From assembly GCF_009904105.1 (NCBI RefSeq), contig NZ_JAAABJ010000629.1, positions 1 through 43,569 of the forward strand: a DNA stretch of 43,569 nucleotides, written 5' to 3'. Numbering within the stretch: the stretch's first letter is position 1; each line of letters starts with the position of its first letter. The notes beneath the pieces are model-generated. The model saw only the letters and a list, made by a program, of their open reading frames with translations. It was not told the origin of the DNA and ran no database searches. Below, in pieces: positions 25,064 to 33,130 of this stretch. This DNA comes from Elizabethkingia argenteiflava (GTDB taxonomy: Bacteria; Bacteroidota; Bacteroidia; Flavobacteriales; Weeksellaceae). The position numbers and the translations under genes are program-made.

Positions 25064-26137
25064 CTAATAGTATTTCAGGTTTATATCGGGTTTTATTTTT
25101 AATAAAGTTTGATATATTAGCTCAATAACATTTTTAACATCTTCTTTGCTTACCATTTCAACTGTGGTATGCATATAGCGTAAAGGTAATGAAATTAGAG
25201 CAGAAGGTACGCCTCCATTCGAGTGAGCAAAAGCATCTGTGTCTGTGCCGGTTGTACGGCTGGCGGCAGCTCTCTGGAAAGGTATTTTTTGATGGCGGGC
25301 TGTTTCAATAATTAATTCACGGATGTGGTGGTGTACGCTGGGAGCAAAGAAGACGACGGGACCAGATCCACAGTTTTGGTGGCCTTCTTTCTTCTTTTCT
25401 ATCATAGGTGTGGTGGTATCATGGGTCACATCTGTAACAATAGCGATATGAGGCTTAATAGTATCTGCAACCATTTCGGCGCCATATAATCCTACCTCTT
25501 CCTGTACCGAATTGGTAATATACAGTCCAAAAGGTAGTTTCTTTTTATTTTCTTGAAGCAGACGGGCTACTTCTGCAATCATAAATCCTCCGATCCGATT
25601 ATCCAAGGCTCTACACACAAAATATTTGTCGTTAAGTTCAAAGAAAGTGTCGGGGTAGGTGATCATACACCCCACGAAAATACCCAATTTTTCTACCTCT
25701 TCTTTAGAAGAGGCTCCACAATCGATAAAGATGTTATCGAGCTTTGGTGTGGGTTCATTCTGATTGGAGCGGGTATGCACGGCAGGCCAGCCAAAGACCC
25801 CTTTTACCACACCCTTTTCACCATGTATATCCACTACTTTTGAGGGGGCGATCATTTGATCCGAACCTCCATTTCGGATGACGTATATAAAGCCGTCATC
25901 TGTAATATAATTAACATACCACGAAATTTCATCGGCATGGGCTTCAATCACTACTTTAAACTCGGCCTCTGGGTTGATAATACCGTAAGCCGTTCCGTAA
26001 TGATCAACTTCAATTTTGTCTACATAAGGTTTTATATACTCTGTCCATACTTTTTGTCCCTTATGTTCAAAACCCGTTGGTGATGAAGTGTTTAAATAAT
26101 TTTCTAAAAATTTAAGTGATCTCTTATTGAATTTCAT
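25064..26137 (-). CDS. M42-family metallo-aminopeptidase
   Basis: The 357-residue cytosolic peptidase has the two-metal site ligands of the family: His in VIEAHADEISWYV (about residue 70), Asp in FVCRALDNRIGGF (about 180), catalytic Glu-Glu in NSVQEEVGLYGAE (about 212-213), Asp in AIVTDVTHD (about 235) and a late His in LRYMHTTVEMV (about 325). M42 enzymes form large tetrahedral shells that trim short peptides. It is the first gene of an operon with scoA and scoB. The pairing with a CoA transferase suggests joint use of peptides and acids as carbon source (weak inference). Confidence 0.92.
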   Translation of the reverse strand: MKFNKRSLKFLENYLNTSSPTGFEHKGQKVWTEYIKPYVDKIEVDHYGTAYGIINPEAEFKVVIEAHADEISWYVNYITDDGFIYVIRNGGSDQMIAPSKVVDIHGEKGVVKGVFGWPAVHTRSNQNEPTPKLDNIFIDCGASSKEEVEKLGIFVGCMITYPDTFFELNDKYFVCRALDNRIGGFMIAEVARLLQENKKKLPFGLYITNSVQEEVGLYGAEMVADTIKPHIAIVTDVTHDTTTPMIEKKKEGHQNCGSGPVVFFAPSVHHHIRELIIETARHQKIPFQRAAASRTTGTDTDAFAHSNGGVPSALISLPLRYMHTTVEMVSKEDVKNVIELIYQTLLKIKPDINLKYY

Positions 26138-26182
26138 TTAATTGAGGTATGATTTTTGTTCTTTATTACTTCTCGTAAAGTT

Positions 26183-26905
26183 ATGAAAAAATATAGAATT
26201 TTAAGTTTAATTTGTTTCTGCATGGCGATTTTGGGGTATGCTCAAAAAGATAAAGAGAACTTAGGTATAGGTGACTTTAAAGATGAAAAGGCGATCCAAA
26301 TGCAGGTAGATAAGGATGGGCGTAGGTATTATTGGGACGATCAATTACAGGCCAAAATTTATACAGAAGAGAATGGGGATAAGCTCATTGAAATGGATGA
26401 AATTAAACTCATTAATAAACCGAGATTCAATAATCAGTTAGACCGGCAATATTATAGTTTTCTAAATAAAAAATTGGTAAAGGTTTACCCTTTATTTGTT
26501 AATGCCTTAGAGCAATATAAAAGTTTACAGGCAGATTTGGAGCATATTCCTATAGAACAGAGGAGGTCTTTTACCAAAAAAAGGCAAAATGAACTAGCGG
26601 ATCGTTATGAGGCTAAATTAAAAGATTTGACCACCACCGAGGGGCAGGTGTTTGCTAAATTGATGAACAGAGCTACAGGTAAAAGTGTCTTTGAAATTAT
26701 CAAAGATTTAAGAGGTGGATGGAGTGCTTTTTGGTGGAATTTAAAGGGGAAGGCCGCAGATATTGAGTTAAAAAAAGAATATAATCCTTACCTTAATCGG
26801 GACGATGAATTTATAGAATGTTTACTTCAGTCTGCATGGAATTATGGTTACCTGACCCCATATTCCGGATATAAAGATTTTAAAATTAAAAAATCTACCG
26901 ATTAA
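26183..26905 (+). CDS. DUF4294 exported protein
   Basis: The 240-residue protein has a signal peptide (about residues 1-18, ending GYAQ) and a DUF4294 domain covering most of the rest. The Tyr-rich stretch DRQYYSFLNKKLVKVYP (about 93-109) and the helix RRSFTKKRQNELADRYE are characteristic, followed by GQVFAKLMNRATGKSVFEII and LRGGWSAFWWN. No function is known for this Bacteroidota family. The start at 26183 places the signal peptide at the N-terminus; an earlier in-frame start at 26156 would add nine residues before it. Only 45 bases separate it from the divergent M42 gene. Confidence 0.85.
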   Translation: MKKYRILSLICFCMAILGYAQKDKENLGIGDFKDEKAIQMQVDKDGRRYYWDDQLQAKIYTEENGDKLIEMDEIKLINKPRFNNQLDRQYYSFLNKKLVKVYPLFVNALEQYKSLQADLEHIPIEQRRSFTKKRQNELADRYEAKLKDLTTTEGQVFAKLMNRATGKSVFEIIKDLRGGWSAFWWNLKGKAADIELKKEYNPYLNRDDEFIECLLQSAWNYGYLTPYSGYKDFKIKKSTD

Positions 26906-26940
26906 TCCCTCGTGAGCGCCGCATTTTAGATGCTCTTTTC

Positions 26941-26948
26941 TATCTTTG
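26941..26948 (+). promoter_or_regulatory. -7 box of the S1/P1 nuclease gene
   Basis: TATCTTTG fits TAnnTTTG exactly and ends 23 bases before the ATG at 26972. It gives the nuclease gene its own promoter, separate from the DUF4294 gene. Confidence 0.55.
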
Positions 26949-26971
26949 TGTCCAATTAAAGATAGAAAAAT

Positions 26972-27763
26972 ATGAAAAAATTGTGGCATCGGTTTGTGGT
27001 GTGTACATTTGTGGCGGCCTCTTTACAAATGTATGGTTGGGGGCTTACAGGTCATCGTATCGTGGCTGAAATTGCCGAAAATAATTTAAATGCTCGCGCT
27101 AAAAGGCACTTGAAAAAGATTTTAGGAAAGGAAAGTATGGCATATTGGGCCAATTGGCCAGACTTTATAAAATCCGATACCACAGGCGTTTGGAAATCTA
27201 CTTATACTTGGCACTATGTGAATATTGATCCTCAACCGGATTTTGATACTTTTAAATCGGTGCTTTTTGCGCAGCCGGCACCCACCCTCTATACACAGAT
27301 CAAAAAACTTTCGGAGCAAATTAAGCATAAAAAAACCTCGCTTCAAGACAAAAAAATTGCATTAATATTTCTCATTCATATCATGGGTGATATGGTGCAG
27401 CCTATGCATGTGGGCAGAGCAGGCGATTTAGGAGGGAATAAAATAACGGTTTCTTACTTTGGGAAAAACACCAACCTTCATAGCGTATGGGACGAAGGCC
27501 TAATAGATTCCTTAAAATATAGTTATACAGAGTTTGCCAGGCTTTTAGATATTAGATCGAGAGCAGAGATAAGAAAGATCCAAAGCGGAACATTAGAAGA
27601 ATGGCTATATGAGAACCATCGGCTGGCAAATCGTATCTATGCAGATACCCCAGTTGGATCTAAACTGAGTTATGCTTATGGTTATAAATATGATAAAATA
27701 TTAGAAGAGCAACTCCTGAAAGGAGGTCTAAGACTGGCTAAAATATTAAATGAATTACTTTAA
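26972..27763 (+). CDS. S1/P1-type single-strand nuclease
   Basis: The 263-residue secreted zinc enzyme cleaves single-stranded DNA or RNA and 3'-nucleotides. A signal peptide covers residues 1-22. The mature chain then begins with Trp23 (WGLTGHRIVAEIA), the N-terminal Trp that helps bind the trinuclear zinc centre. Other ligands are visible as H28, D64 (NWPDF), H81 (WHYVNID), and the His/Asp set in HIMGDMVQPMHVG and NLHSVWDEGL. Probably periplasmic or secreted for nucleic-acid scavenging. Its 3' end overlaps the convergent Nudix gene by nine bases, in an A-rich run. Confidence 0.92.
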   Translation: MKKLWHRFVVCTFVAASLQMYGWGLTGHRIVAEIAENNLNARAKRHLKKILGKESMAYWANWPDFIKSDTTGVWKSTYTWHYVNIDPQPDFDTFKSVLFAQPAPTLYTQIKKLSEQIKHKKTSLQDKKIALIFLIHIMGDMVQPMHVGRAGDLGGNKITVSYFGKNTNLHSVWDEGLIDSLKYSYTEFARLLDIRSRAEIRKIQSGTLEEWLYENHRLANRIYADTPVGSKLSYAYGYKYDKILEEQLLKGGLRLAKILNELL

Positions 27764-28177
27764 AAAAAAATGCTGAGCTTTCTCAAATACCAATTGGTCT
27801 ACGGTAAGGCAAAAGGGATTTGGAGCTGAAAGGGGAAACCATTCAGCTCTTTTTATTTCGGGCACCTGAATTTTTAAATTATCAAAATCTTTAATTTTAA
27901 CCCTGTAATAAATCGTAAGAAGCTGTTCGTTCTCTTGATATAGGGATCTAAGGAAAGTTTCCTGAGTGTAAAAATGTTCTATAATTTCTATTTTAACGTT
28001 CAGTTCCTCCATAAATTCACGATGTAAACAATCAAGAATGCTTTCTCCAAATTCAAGGCCTCCACCTGGAAGCTTCAGGAGGTCTTTTCCGCAATAAGAT
28101 TCAAAAAGGGTTAATATATTTTGATCTTCTATGCAGAGCGCATAGACCCGAATATTATATCGATCTATGGTTTCCAT
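27755..28177 (-). CDS. Nudix hydrolase
   Basis: The 140-residue protein carries a Nudix box at about residues 38-60 (GGGLEFGES ... LHREFMEELNV), with the metal-binding REFxEE core. Family members hydrolyse nucleoside diphosphates linked to another group, including damaged nucleotides; the substrate is unknown here. The start overlaps the end of mnmD by 13 bases, so the two form an operon. The 3' end overlaps that of the S1/P1 nuclease gene. The last residues (HFFLK) come from a run of nine A on the plus strand. Confidence 0.9.
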   Translation of the reverse strand: METIDRYNIRVYALCIEDQNILTLFESYCGKDLLKLPGGGLEFGESILDCLHREFMEELNVKIEIIEHFYTQETFLRSLYQENEQLLTIYYRVKIKDFDNLKIQVPEIKRAEWFPLSAPNPFCLTVDQLVFEKAQHFFLK

Positions 28178-28839
28178 GCGTTGATCATTTCGCGTTTTCC
28201 CTTAGGCCCCTCTAATTTTTCGACTTTCAAATTAAGATTTTTTAAAATTCTCTGCAGACTCCCTTTACAAGAGTAGGTGGTAAACAATCCTCCTGAGGAC
28301 ATTTTTTCAGTAACCATTTTTATCAAAGGTTCTTCCCATAAGTCTGGCTGTACACGTGCGCTGAAGCAATCAAAATAAACCAGATCAATAGGAGGTAGTT
28401 CAATAGACTGTAATTTAAAAAAATCAGCTTTTATTTTTTGAAGTTGGAAGTTTTTTTGAATATTTTCCAATTTTTCCCATTCTATATGATGGATTTGCAT
28501 AAAAGCATCTTTTACCATTTTATTTTCAAAAAAATCACTATAAGCCAGGGGGTAGATTTCATCTGGGGAGAGAGGATATTTCTCCATAGCATAATAGTTT
28601 ACAGCCTGATAAAAATCAGATGTTAAGAACCTGTCTAAAGTAACCAACGTATTAAGGCCGGTTCCAAACCCTAGCTCTAGAATATTTATTTCACATTTTT
28701 TAACCCGATTTATTCCATTTTTAATAAAGATGTGTTGTGCTTCTAATAGTGCTCCGTGGTGAGAGTGATAGGTTTCGTTTAAGTTGCTTACATACAATGT
28801 TTTACTTCCGTCTCCTGTTGTTTTAAGGCTTCTTAGCAT
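28165..28839 (-). CDS. mnmD: tRNA 5-methylaminomethyl-2-thiouridine methyltransferase MnmD
   Basis: The 224-residue protein performs the last step of mnm5s2U34 synthesis in tRNA anticodons, using SAM. It shows the family start SLKTTGDGSKTLYVS, ETYHSHHGALLEAQHIFI (about residues 24-41), the SAM loop ILELGFGTGLN (about 53-63), and DLVYFDCFSARVQPDLWE (about 155-172). E. coli has this domain fused to an FAD oxidase in MnmC; here it stands alone, as in many Bacteroidota. The ATG at 28839 is preceded by a TAACTTTG box (28853-28860). Confidence 0.92.
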   Translation of the reverse strand: MLRSLKTTGDGSKTLYVSNLNETYHSHHGALLEAQHIFIKNGINRVKKCEINILELGFGTGLNTLVTLDRFLTSDFYQAVNYYAMEKYPLSPDEIYPLAYSDFFENKMVKDAFMQIHHIEWEKLENIQKNFQLQKIKADFFKLQSIELPPIDLVYFDCFSARVQPDLWEEPLIKMVTEKMSSGGLFTTYSCKGSLQRILKNLNLKVEKLEGPKGKREMINAWKP

Positions 28840-28852
28840 CAAAAGTTTTTCA

Positions 28853-28860
28853 CAAAGTTA
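28853..28860 (-). promoter_or_regulatory. -7 box of the mnmD-Nudix operon
   Basis: TAACTTTG on the minus strand ends 13 bases before the ATG at 28839. It fits TAnnTTTG exactly. Confidence 0.55.
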
Positions 28861-28889
28861 AGATAATTTCTGCTATATATAAAAAATGT

Positions 28890-28897
28890 TATATTTG
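28890..28897 (+). promoter_or_regulatory. -7 box of the branched-chain aminotransferase gene
   Basis: TATATTTG fits TAnnTTTG exactly and ends 26 bases before the ATG at 28924. It faces away from the mnmD promoter only 30 bases to the left. Confidence 0.55.
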
Positions 28898-28923
28898 TAA
28901 GAATAATTTTGATAAATATAATA

Positions 28924-29994
28924 ATGATAATCCAGAAAACTTCGAATTCAAGAATCCAGAATTTAGACAAAGATAATATTTCATTCGGGTCTACCTTTAT
29001 TGATCATATGCTGGTGTGTGAGTATGAAAATGGAAAATGGGGAGAGGTACGCATTATGCCCTATGGATCATTTTCCTTTAGCCCTGCCATGATGTGCCTG
29101 AATTATGGGCAAGCTTGTTTTGAGGGAATGAAGGCTTATAAAGATCAGAAGGGACAGGTTTTTCTTTTTCGTCCAGAGAAAAATTTTGAAAGAATAAATA
29201 AATCTGCTAAACGTTTAGCAATGCCCGAAGTTACTCGGGAAATGTTTGTCGAAGGTTTGAAGGCGTTGGTAGATATTGACCGAGCATGGATCCCTCAGGG
29301 AGAGGGTTTTTCCCTATATATTAGGCCCCTTATTTTTGCTACTGAAGAAGCTTTAATGGCCCGGGAATCCAATAAGTATATGTTTGCGATTATAGCCAGT
29401 CCAGCTAAGGCTTATTATAGCGCTCCGGTTTCTGTATTGATTTCCGATTACTATTCCAGAGCCGCCAATGGTGGCATTGGATTCGCTAAAGCAGCGGGGA
29501 ATTATGCTGCCGCTTTTTATCCCACACAGTTGGCAAATGAGGCGGGATACGAACAAATCATATGGACAGACGATGCTACCCACGGTTATTTTGAAGAGAG
29601 TGGGACGATGAATGTCTTTGTGCGTGTGGAGGATACTATCTATACACCACCTGTGTCCGAAAGAATTTTGGACGGAATAACCCGTGACAGTTTTATTGAA
29701 CTGGCTAAAAGAAGAGGAATGGAAGTCGTGGTAGATAAAATACCGGTGCAATTTGTTATAAACGCCCATAAAGAAGGTACACTTAAAGAAATATGGGGGG
29801 TAGGAACCGCAGTTGTTTCTAATCGATTTAAGGCGATGGGATACAAAGGAGAACGCTTAACTTTACCTCTACTATCAGATGAAGAGAGTTATGCTGAAAA
29901 CTTGAAAAAAGAATTGATAGGTATTCAATCGAATCAGCAGGAAGACCCTTTCGGATGGAGAGTATTAGTAGAGGAGGGGGTTGCCCATAAATAA
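28924..29994 (+). CDS. ilvE: Branched-chain amino acid aminotransferase
   Basis: The 356-residue PLP enzyme of fold type IV interconverts Leu, Ile and Val with their 2-oxoacids. Recognisable parts are GQACFEGMKAYKDQKG (about residues 61-76), the PLP-lysine region GGIGFAKAAGNYAAAF (about 183-198), and EESGTMNVFV (about 220-229). The start at 28924 is supported by the -7 box; a TTG at 28909 in frame is less likely. The gene stands alone and ends in a terminator that also serves prmC. Confidence 0.94.
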   Translation: MIIQKTSNSRIQNLDKDNISFGSTFIDHMLVCEYENGKWGEVRIMPYGSFSFSPAMMCLNYGQACFEGMKAYKDQKGQVFLFRPEKNFERINKSAKRLAMPEVTREMFVEGLKALVDIDRAWIPQGEGFSLYIRPLIFATEEALMARESNKYMFAIIASPAKAYYSAPVSVLISDYYSRAANGGIGFAKAAGNYAAAFYPTQLANEAGYEQIIWTDDATHGYFEESGTMNVFVRVEDTIYTPPVSERILDGITRDSFIELAKRRGMEVVVDKIPVQFVINAHKEGTLKEIWGVGTAVVSNRFKAMGYKGERLTLPLLSDEESYAENLKKELIGIQSNQQEDPFGWRVLVEEGVAHK

Positions 29995-30015
29995 GAAAAT
30001 TCGTTTGCTAAAAAT

Positions 30016-30050
30016 AAAAAATAAGAAGCTCCTGAAGCTTCTTATTTTTT
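30016..30050. terminator. Bidirectional terminator between ilvE and prmC
   Basis: A perfect 15-bp stem (core TAAGAAGCT and AGCTTCTTA with A and T runs) has the loop CCTGA. It overlaps the last codons and stop of prmC on the minus strand. Confidence 0.88.
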
Positions 30051-30881
30051 ACCCCATATCATTCTAAAATGATTAGACATGTCTTTTAGTAAATAAACTT
30101 CTGAAAGTTTATTCTTAAATAAATCTAAGGTCTCTGGTCCTAGCTTTTGGTTAATTTCTAAAAAAATAAAGCCATCCTGAGAAAGAAGAGAGAGGCTATC
30201 GTTTGCAATTTTTCGGTAAAAAGCCAATATATCTGTTGGCGGTGCAAAGAGAGCCATATCCGGTTCAAAATCCTTTACGGTTTTGTCGATATCTGGAGCT
30301 TCATCTACTCCTATATAGGGAGGATTACTAATCATAACATCAAAATTCCCCGAAAGTTGCATATTCAGATAATCTCCATGTATAAAATGCATATCTAGAC
30401 CTTGTAGTAGCGCATTCTGCTTCGAAATTTCTAATGCTTTTTCAGAATAATCCAATGCATAGAGGGTCGCATTTTTCAGATGTTTGGCTAAGGTAATAGC
30501 TATACAGCCGGATCCTGTACCGATATCTAAAATTTTTAATTTCTTGTTTTGGGGGAGTTTTTCCAATGCTAACTCAATAAGTTCTTCGGTCTCCGGTCGC
30601 GGGATTAAAACATTTTCATTCACAAAAAAAGTTTCTCCGTAGAAGTGAGATTTCCCCAGAATTTGTTGATAGGGTGCACCCGATTTTAAAGCCTGAAGGG
30701 CCTGTTCAAACTTTAGATTAAGTTCAGGACTAAGCTCCTCATGGAGATGAAGTTTAAGTTGAATGCTATGATAGTTCAAGAATTCTTCCGCAAAAAAAGT
30801 AAATAATTTATAAATTTCGGCTTCAGAATAGATTTCTTTTAGCGTGTGCTGATAAAGTTTTTGTAAATGATATATTTTCAC
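30042..30881 (-). CDS. prmC: Peptide chain release factor N5-glutamine methyltransferase
   Basis: The 279-residue enzyme methylates the Gln of the GGQ motif in RF1 and RF2. An N-terminal helical domain (about residues 1-85) recognises the factor. The SAM domain has ILDIGTGSGCIAITLAKH (about 116-133) and the catalytic NPPYIG (about 187-192). VLIPRPETEELIE (about 91-103) is diagnostic. It is the last gene of an operon with the Sua5-type gene and yaaA, three bases behind yaaA. Confidence 0.94.
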   Translation of the reverse strand: MKIYHLQKLYQHTLKEIYSEAEIYKLFTFFAEEFLNYHSIQLKLHLHEELSPELNLKFEQALQALKSGAPYQQILGKSHFYGETFFVNENVLIPRPETEELIELALEKLPQNKKLKILDIGTGSGCIAITLAKHLKNATLYALDYSEKALEISKQNALLQGLDMHFIHGDYLNMQLSGNFDVMISNPPYIGVDEAPDIDKTVKDFEPDMALFAPPTDILAFYRKIANDSLSLLSQDGFIFLEINQKLGPETLDLFKNKLSEVYLLKDMSNHFRMIWGKK

Positions 30882-30884
30882 AAT

Positions 30885-31643
30885 TTAGCGGGTAAAAATA
30901 AAATGATTTTCAGTGGATAGCTGATCATTAAAAATGTAACCTTCAAGATGGAATGCTTTTACATCCTCTAGCTTTTCAATTTTTTGTTGTGCGCAAAACC
31001 TAGCAACAAGCCCTCTCGCATGTTTGGTATACACTACAATGGTTTTATATTGTCCATCTCTTTCCTCATAAAAGTCAAACTCGATAAGGGGCGCTTTTAA
31101 TTGTTTTTTATCGATGACTTTCGCATATTCATGACTAGCTAAATTAAGGATAAAATCATTGTTTTTTAGTTCACTATTGAGCGCTTTGGTTACTTTATCT
31201 GTCCAGTAGTGATAAAGGTTTTTATAAGTTTCGAATCCGAAACCACAGCCCATTTCTAAGCGGTAGAGCATGATTTGATCCGAAGGTTTTAACCATCCAT
31301 ACAGTCCGGAGAGTATTCTTAAATTTTTTTGTAAATAATCCACCGCATCTTTATCCAATGTTTTTACCTCTAAACCTCTGTATACTTCACCTGCAAAAGT
31401 AAAAAGGGCTGCGGCAGAGTTTTCGGCAGAAGGCTTTGGAGTCCAGTTTTGGTTGCGTTCCCAGTTTTCGCGCGCCAGCTTATCCGAAATATGCATAAGC
31501 GTTTTAAGGGAGTGAGGATCTTTTTCTTTTAAGTACTGCTGGATATGGGTGGCCTCTTCTATAAACATAGGAGAGGAAGCTTTTAGTAGTTCTGTTGAGT
31601 TACCAATATTCATCAGTTTTGCCGGGGAGATGAGTATTTTCAT
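30885..31643 (-). CDS. yaaA: Peroxide stress protein YaaA
   Basis: The 252-residue protein starts with the family signature MKILISPAKLMN and contains LSGLYGWLKPSDQIMLYRLEMG (split at residues about 110-131), NLASHEYAKVI and FCAQQKIEKLEDVKAF. In E. coli YaaA binds DNA and limits free iron and DNA damage during peroxide stress. It lies six bases after the Sua5-type gene and three bases before prmC. No oxidative-stress regulator site was seen at the operon promoter. Confidence 0.92.
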   Translation of the reverse strand: MKILISPAKLMNIGNSTELLKASSPMFIEEATHIQQYLKEKDPHSLKTLMHISDKLARENWERNQNWTPKPSAENSAAALFTFAGEVYRGLEVKTLDKDAVDYLQKNLRILSGLYGWLKPSDQIMLYRLEMGCGFGFETYKNLYHYWTDKVTKALNSELKNNDFILNLASHEYAKVIDKKQLKAPLIEFDFYEERDGQYKTIVVYTKHARGLVARFCAQQKIEKLEDVKAFHLEGYIFNDQLSTENHFIFTR

Positions 31644-31649
31644 ATTTTT

Positions 31650-32267
31650 TTAATCTTTAAAATCACCTTTTTCATTTCTTATAACTTTCGGGACTTCCTC
31701 TGTCAAATCTACAATGGTAGAGGCTTTGTTATCCCCATATCCGGAGTCGATGACAAGATCTACTATATTTTTATATTTTTCTGCGATTAACTCTGGATCG
31801 GTGGTATATTCTAGAACATCATCATCATCTTTAATAGAGGTAGATGCAATGGGGTGGCCTAATTTGGAGACGATGAGTTGAGGTATAGGATGATCCGGAA
31901 CGCGAATTCCTATTGTTTTTTGACCCTTATAGGCTAGTGGCAAAGTTTTATTGGCGTTTAAGATAAACGTAAAAGGTCCTGGTAAATAATGTTTTAGTAA
32001 CCTGAAGCAGGCCGTGTCAATAGGTTTGGTAAATTCCGATAAATGGCTAAGATTGTTGCAAATAATTGAAAAATGAGCTTTTTCTAATTTAACACCCTTT
32101 ACCTGTGCTAGTTTTTCCATGGCTTTAATATCAAAAATATTGCACCCCATAGCGTAAACAGTATCGGAAGGATAAATAATAAGCCCTCCATTCTTGAGGG
32201 TCTTGATTACTTCTTGAATAAGATGTTCTTGAGGATTTTCAGGGTAAATTTTTAAAATTTTTGCCAT
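31650..32267 (-). CDS. L-threonylcarbamoyladenylate synthase (Sua5/YrdC/YwlC family)
   Basis: The 205-residue enzyme joins threonine, bicarbonate and ATP to make threonylcarbamoyl-AMP for t6A37 of tRNAs reading ANN codons. It shows the YrdC fold motifs GGLIIYPSDTVYAMGC (about residues 28-43), KAHFSIICNNLSHL (about 63-76), PGPFTFILNAN (about 94-104), GIRVPDH (about 118-124) and STIVDLTE near the C-terminus. The C-terminal Sua5 domain is absent, so this is the short YrdC-type. It is the first gene of an operon with yaaA and prmC. Its -7 box lies only four bases upstream of the ATG. Confidence 0.9.
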   Translation of the reverse strand: MAKILKIYPENPQEHLIQEVIKTLKNGGLIIYPSDTVYAMGCNIFDIKAMEKLAQVKGVKLEKAHFSIICNNLSHLSEFTKPIDTACFRLLKHYLPGPFTFILNANKTLPLAYKGQKTIGIRVPDHPIPQLIVSKLGHPIASTSIKDDDDVLEYTTDPELIAEKYKNIVDLVIDSGYGDNKASTIVDLTEEVPKVIRNEKGDFKD

Positions 32268-32271
32268 TCAG

Positions 32272-32279
32272 CAAAGTTA
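32272..32279 (-). promoter_or_regulatory. -7 box four bases upstream of the Sua5-type start codon
   Basis: TAACTTTG on the minus strand fits TAnnTTTG exactly. Transcription would begin at or within the ATG at 32267, so a leaderless mRNA is possible, or the true start is a later codon. Confidence 0.45.
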
Positions 32280-32593
32280 CACATTTTTATCAGTGAGCGG
32301 TGGATGATTTTCTAAGTCTATTTAACTCTTGTTAATACTATAATATTATGCGATGCGGCGAAATCAATTATTCAATATCACTCAACCCTGTAAATAACAT
32401 AGAGTTTTCTATAGAAGACGATCTTGGATAGTTTACATCATATTACCCTCAAACAAAAAGCTAAATTCAATACATAGGTATACAAAAGAGTGACGAATTC
32501 TGATCTTTACAAAAACATTCAGAGGGATATGAGCACCATCCAAAGGCACTGAATGGGTGCTATAATTTAAAATATAGATATTTTCGTCTGTCT
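32280..32593. other. Intergenic region, no gene recognised
   Basis: No coding frame, RNA gene or clear terminator is seen in this gap. A weak hairpin AGCACC / GGTGCT with about 20 bases between arms lies at about 32529-32561, just past the glucosaminidase stop, but it lacks a T tract. Confidence 0.4.
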
Positions 32594-33055
32594 TTAGTCA
32601 GCTAGCCTAAGCCTATTGATCGTAGAAAGTACTCGTTTTTTCCATATTTCGGGCTGAGTAGAATATCCTGCAGCAGCCATAGCTTTTACCCATGCGGAAT
32701 AATTGTTTGATCCTTTTAGCTTTGTATAATATTTTTTTCGGCTAATCATTTCACAAAAGGCTTTATAACTATGCTGAGCAGAAGCAAAGCTTCTATATTT
32801 AGATTTGCTTACAGTATTTTTTCCAACGATTCCAAAGTGATTGTGTAAGATTTTACTGTTTTTACTGGTGCCATTACCTGATTCTAATATTGCTACCCCT
32901 AAGATGATTGAACTTGGAATACCATATTCTTTTGAAAGTGTCGTAGCTAAGTCTTTATGTTTTTTGATATAAGAATGCTGGGCGTTAGCATGTAAGGAAA
33001 TAAAAGTAAAAACTAAACTTATGAGAACAACTTTAATCTGAATAAAATATTTCAT
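32594..33055 (-). CDS. Secreted glucosaminidase-domain protein (peptidoglycan hydrolase)
   Basis: The 153-residue protein has a signal peptide (about residues 1-25, ending HANAQ) and a single FlgJ/LytG-type glucosaminidase domain: LATTLSKEYGIPSSIILGVAILESGNGTS (split; catalytic Glu about residue 58), NHFGIVGK, YRSFASAQHSYKAFCEMI, YYTKLKGSNNYSAWVKAMAAAGYSTQPEI. It has no LysM or other wall-binding module, so it is a minimal enzyme. It would cut the glycan strands of peptidoglycan in the periplasm. It is transcribed alone from a promoter at 33075-33106. Confidence 0.88.
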   Translation of the reverse strand: MKYFIQIKVVLISLVFTFISLHANAQHSYIKKHKDLATTLSKEYGIPSSIILGVAILESGNGTSKNSKILHNHFGIVGKNTVSKSKYRSFASAQHSYKAFCEMISRKKYYTKLKGSNNYSAWVKAMAAAGYSTQPEIWKKRVLSTINRLRLAD

Positions 33056-33074
33056 AAATATTTAAATTTTATTG

Positions 33075-33106
33075 CGAAGTTATACTTTCACCCCTCTATG
33101 CTCAAA
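33075..33106 (-). promoter_or_regulatory. Promoter of the glucosaminidase gene
   Basis: On the minus strand TTTG (33103-33106), 20 bases, and TAACTTCG (33075-33082) form a -33/-7 pair with one mismatch in the -7 box. The box ends 19 bases before the ATG at 33055. Confidence 0.5.
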
Positions 33107-33130
33107 TTTTTAATGTTTTTTAACTTCTTT

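Noticed and set aside
32529-32561. AGCACC / GGTGCT hairpin past the glucosaminidase gene
   Set aside because: It has only six pairs with a loop of about 20 bases and no T tract; too weak to call a terminator.
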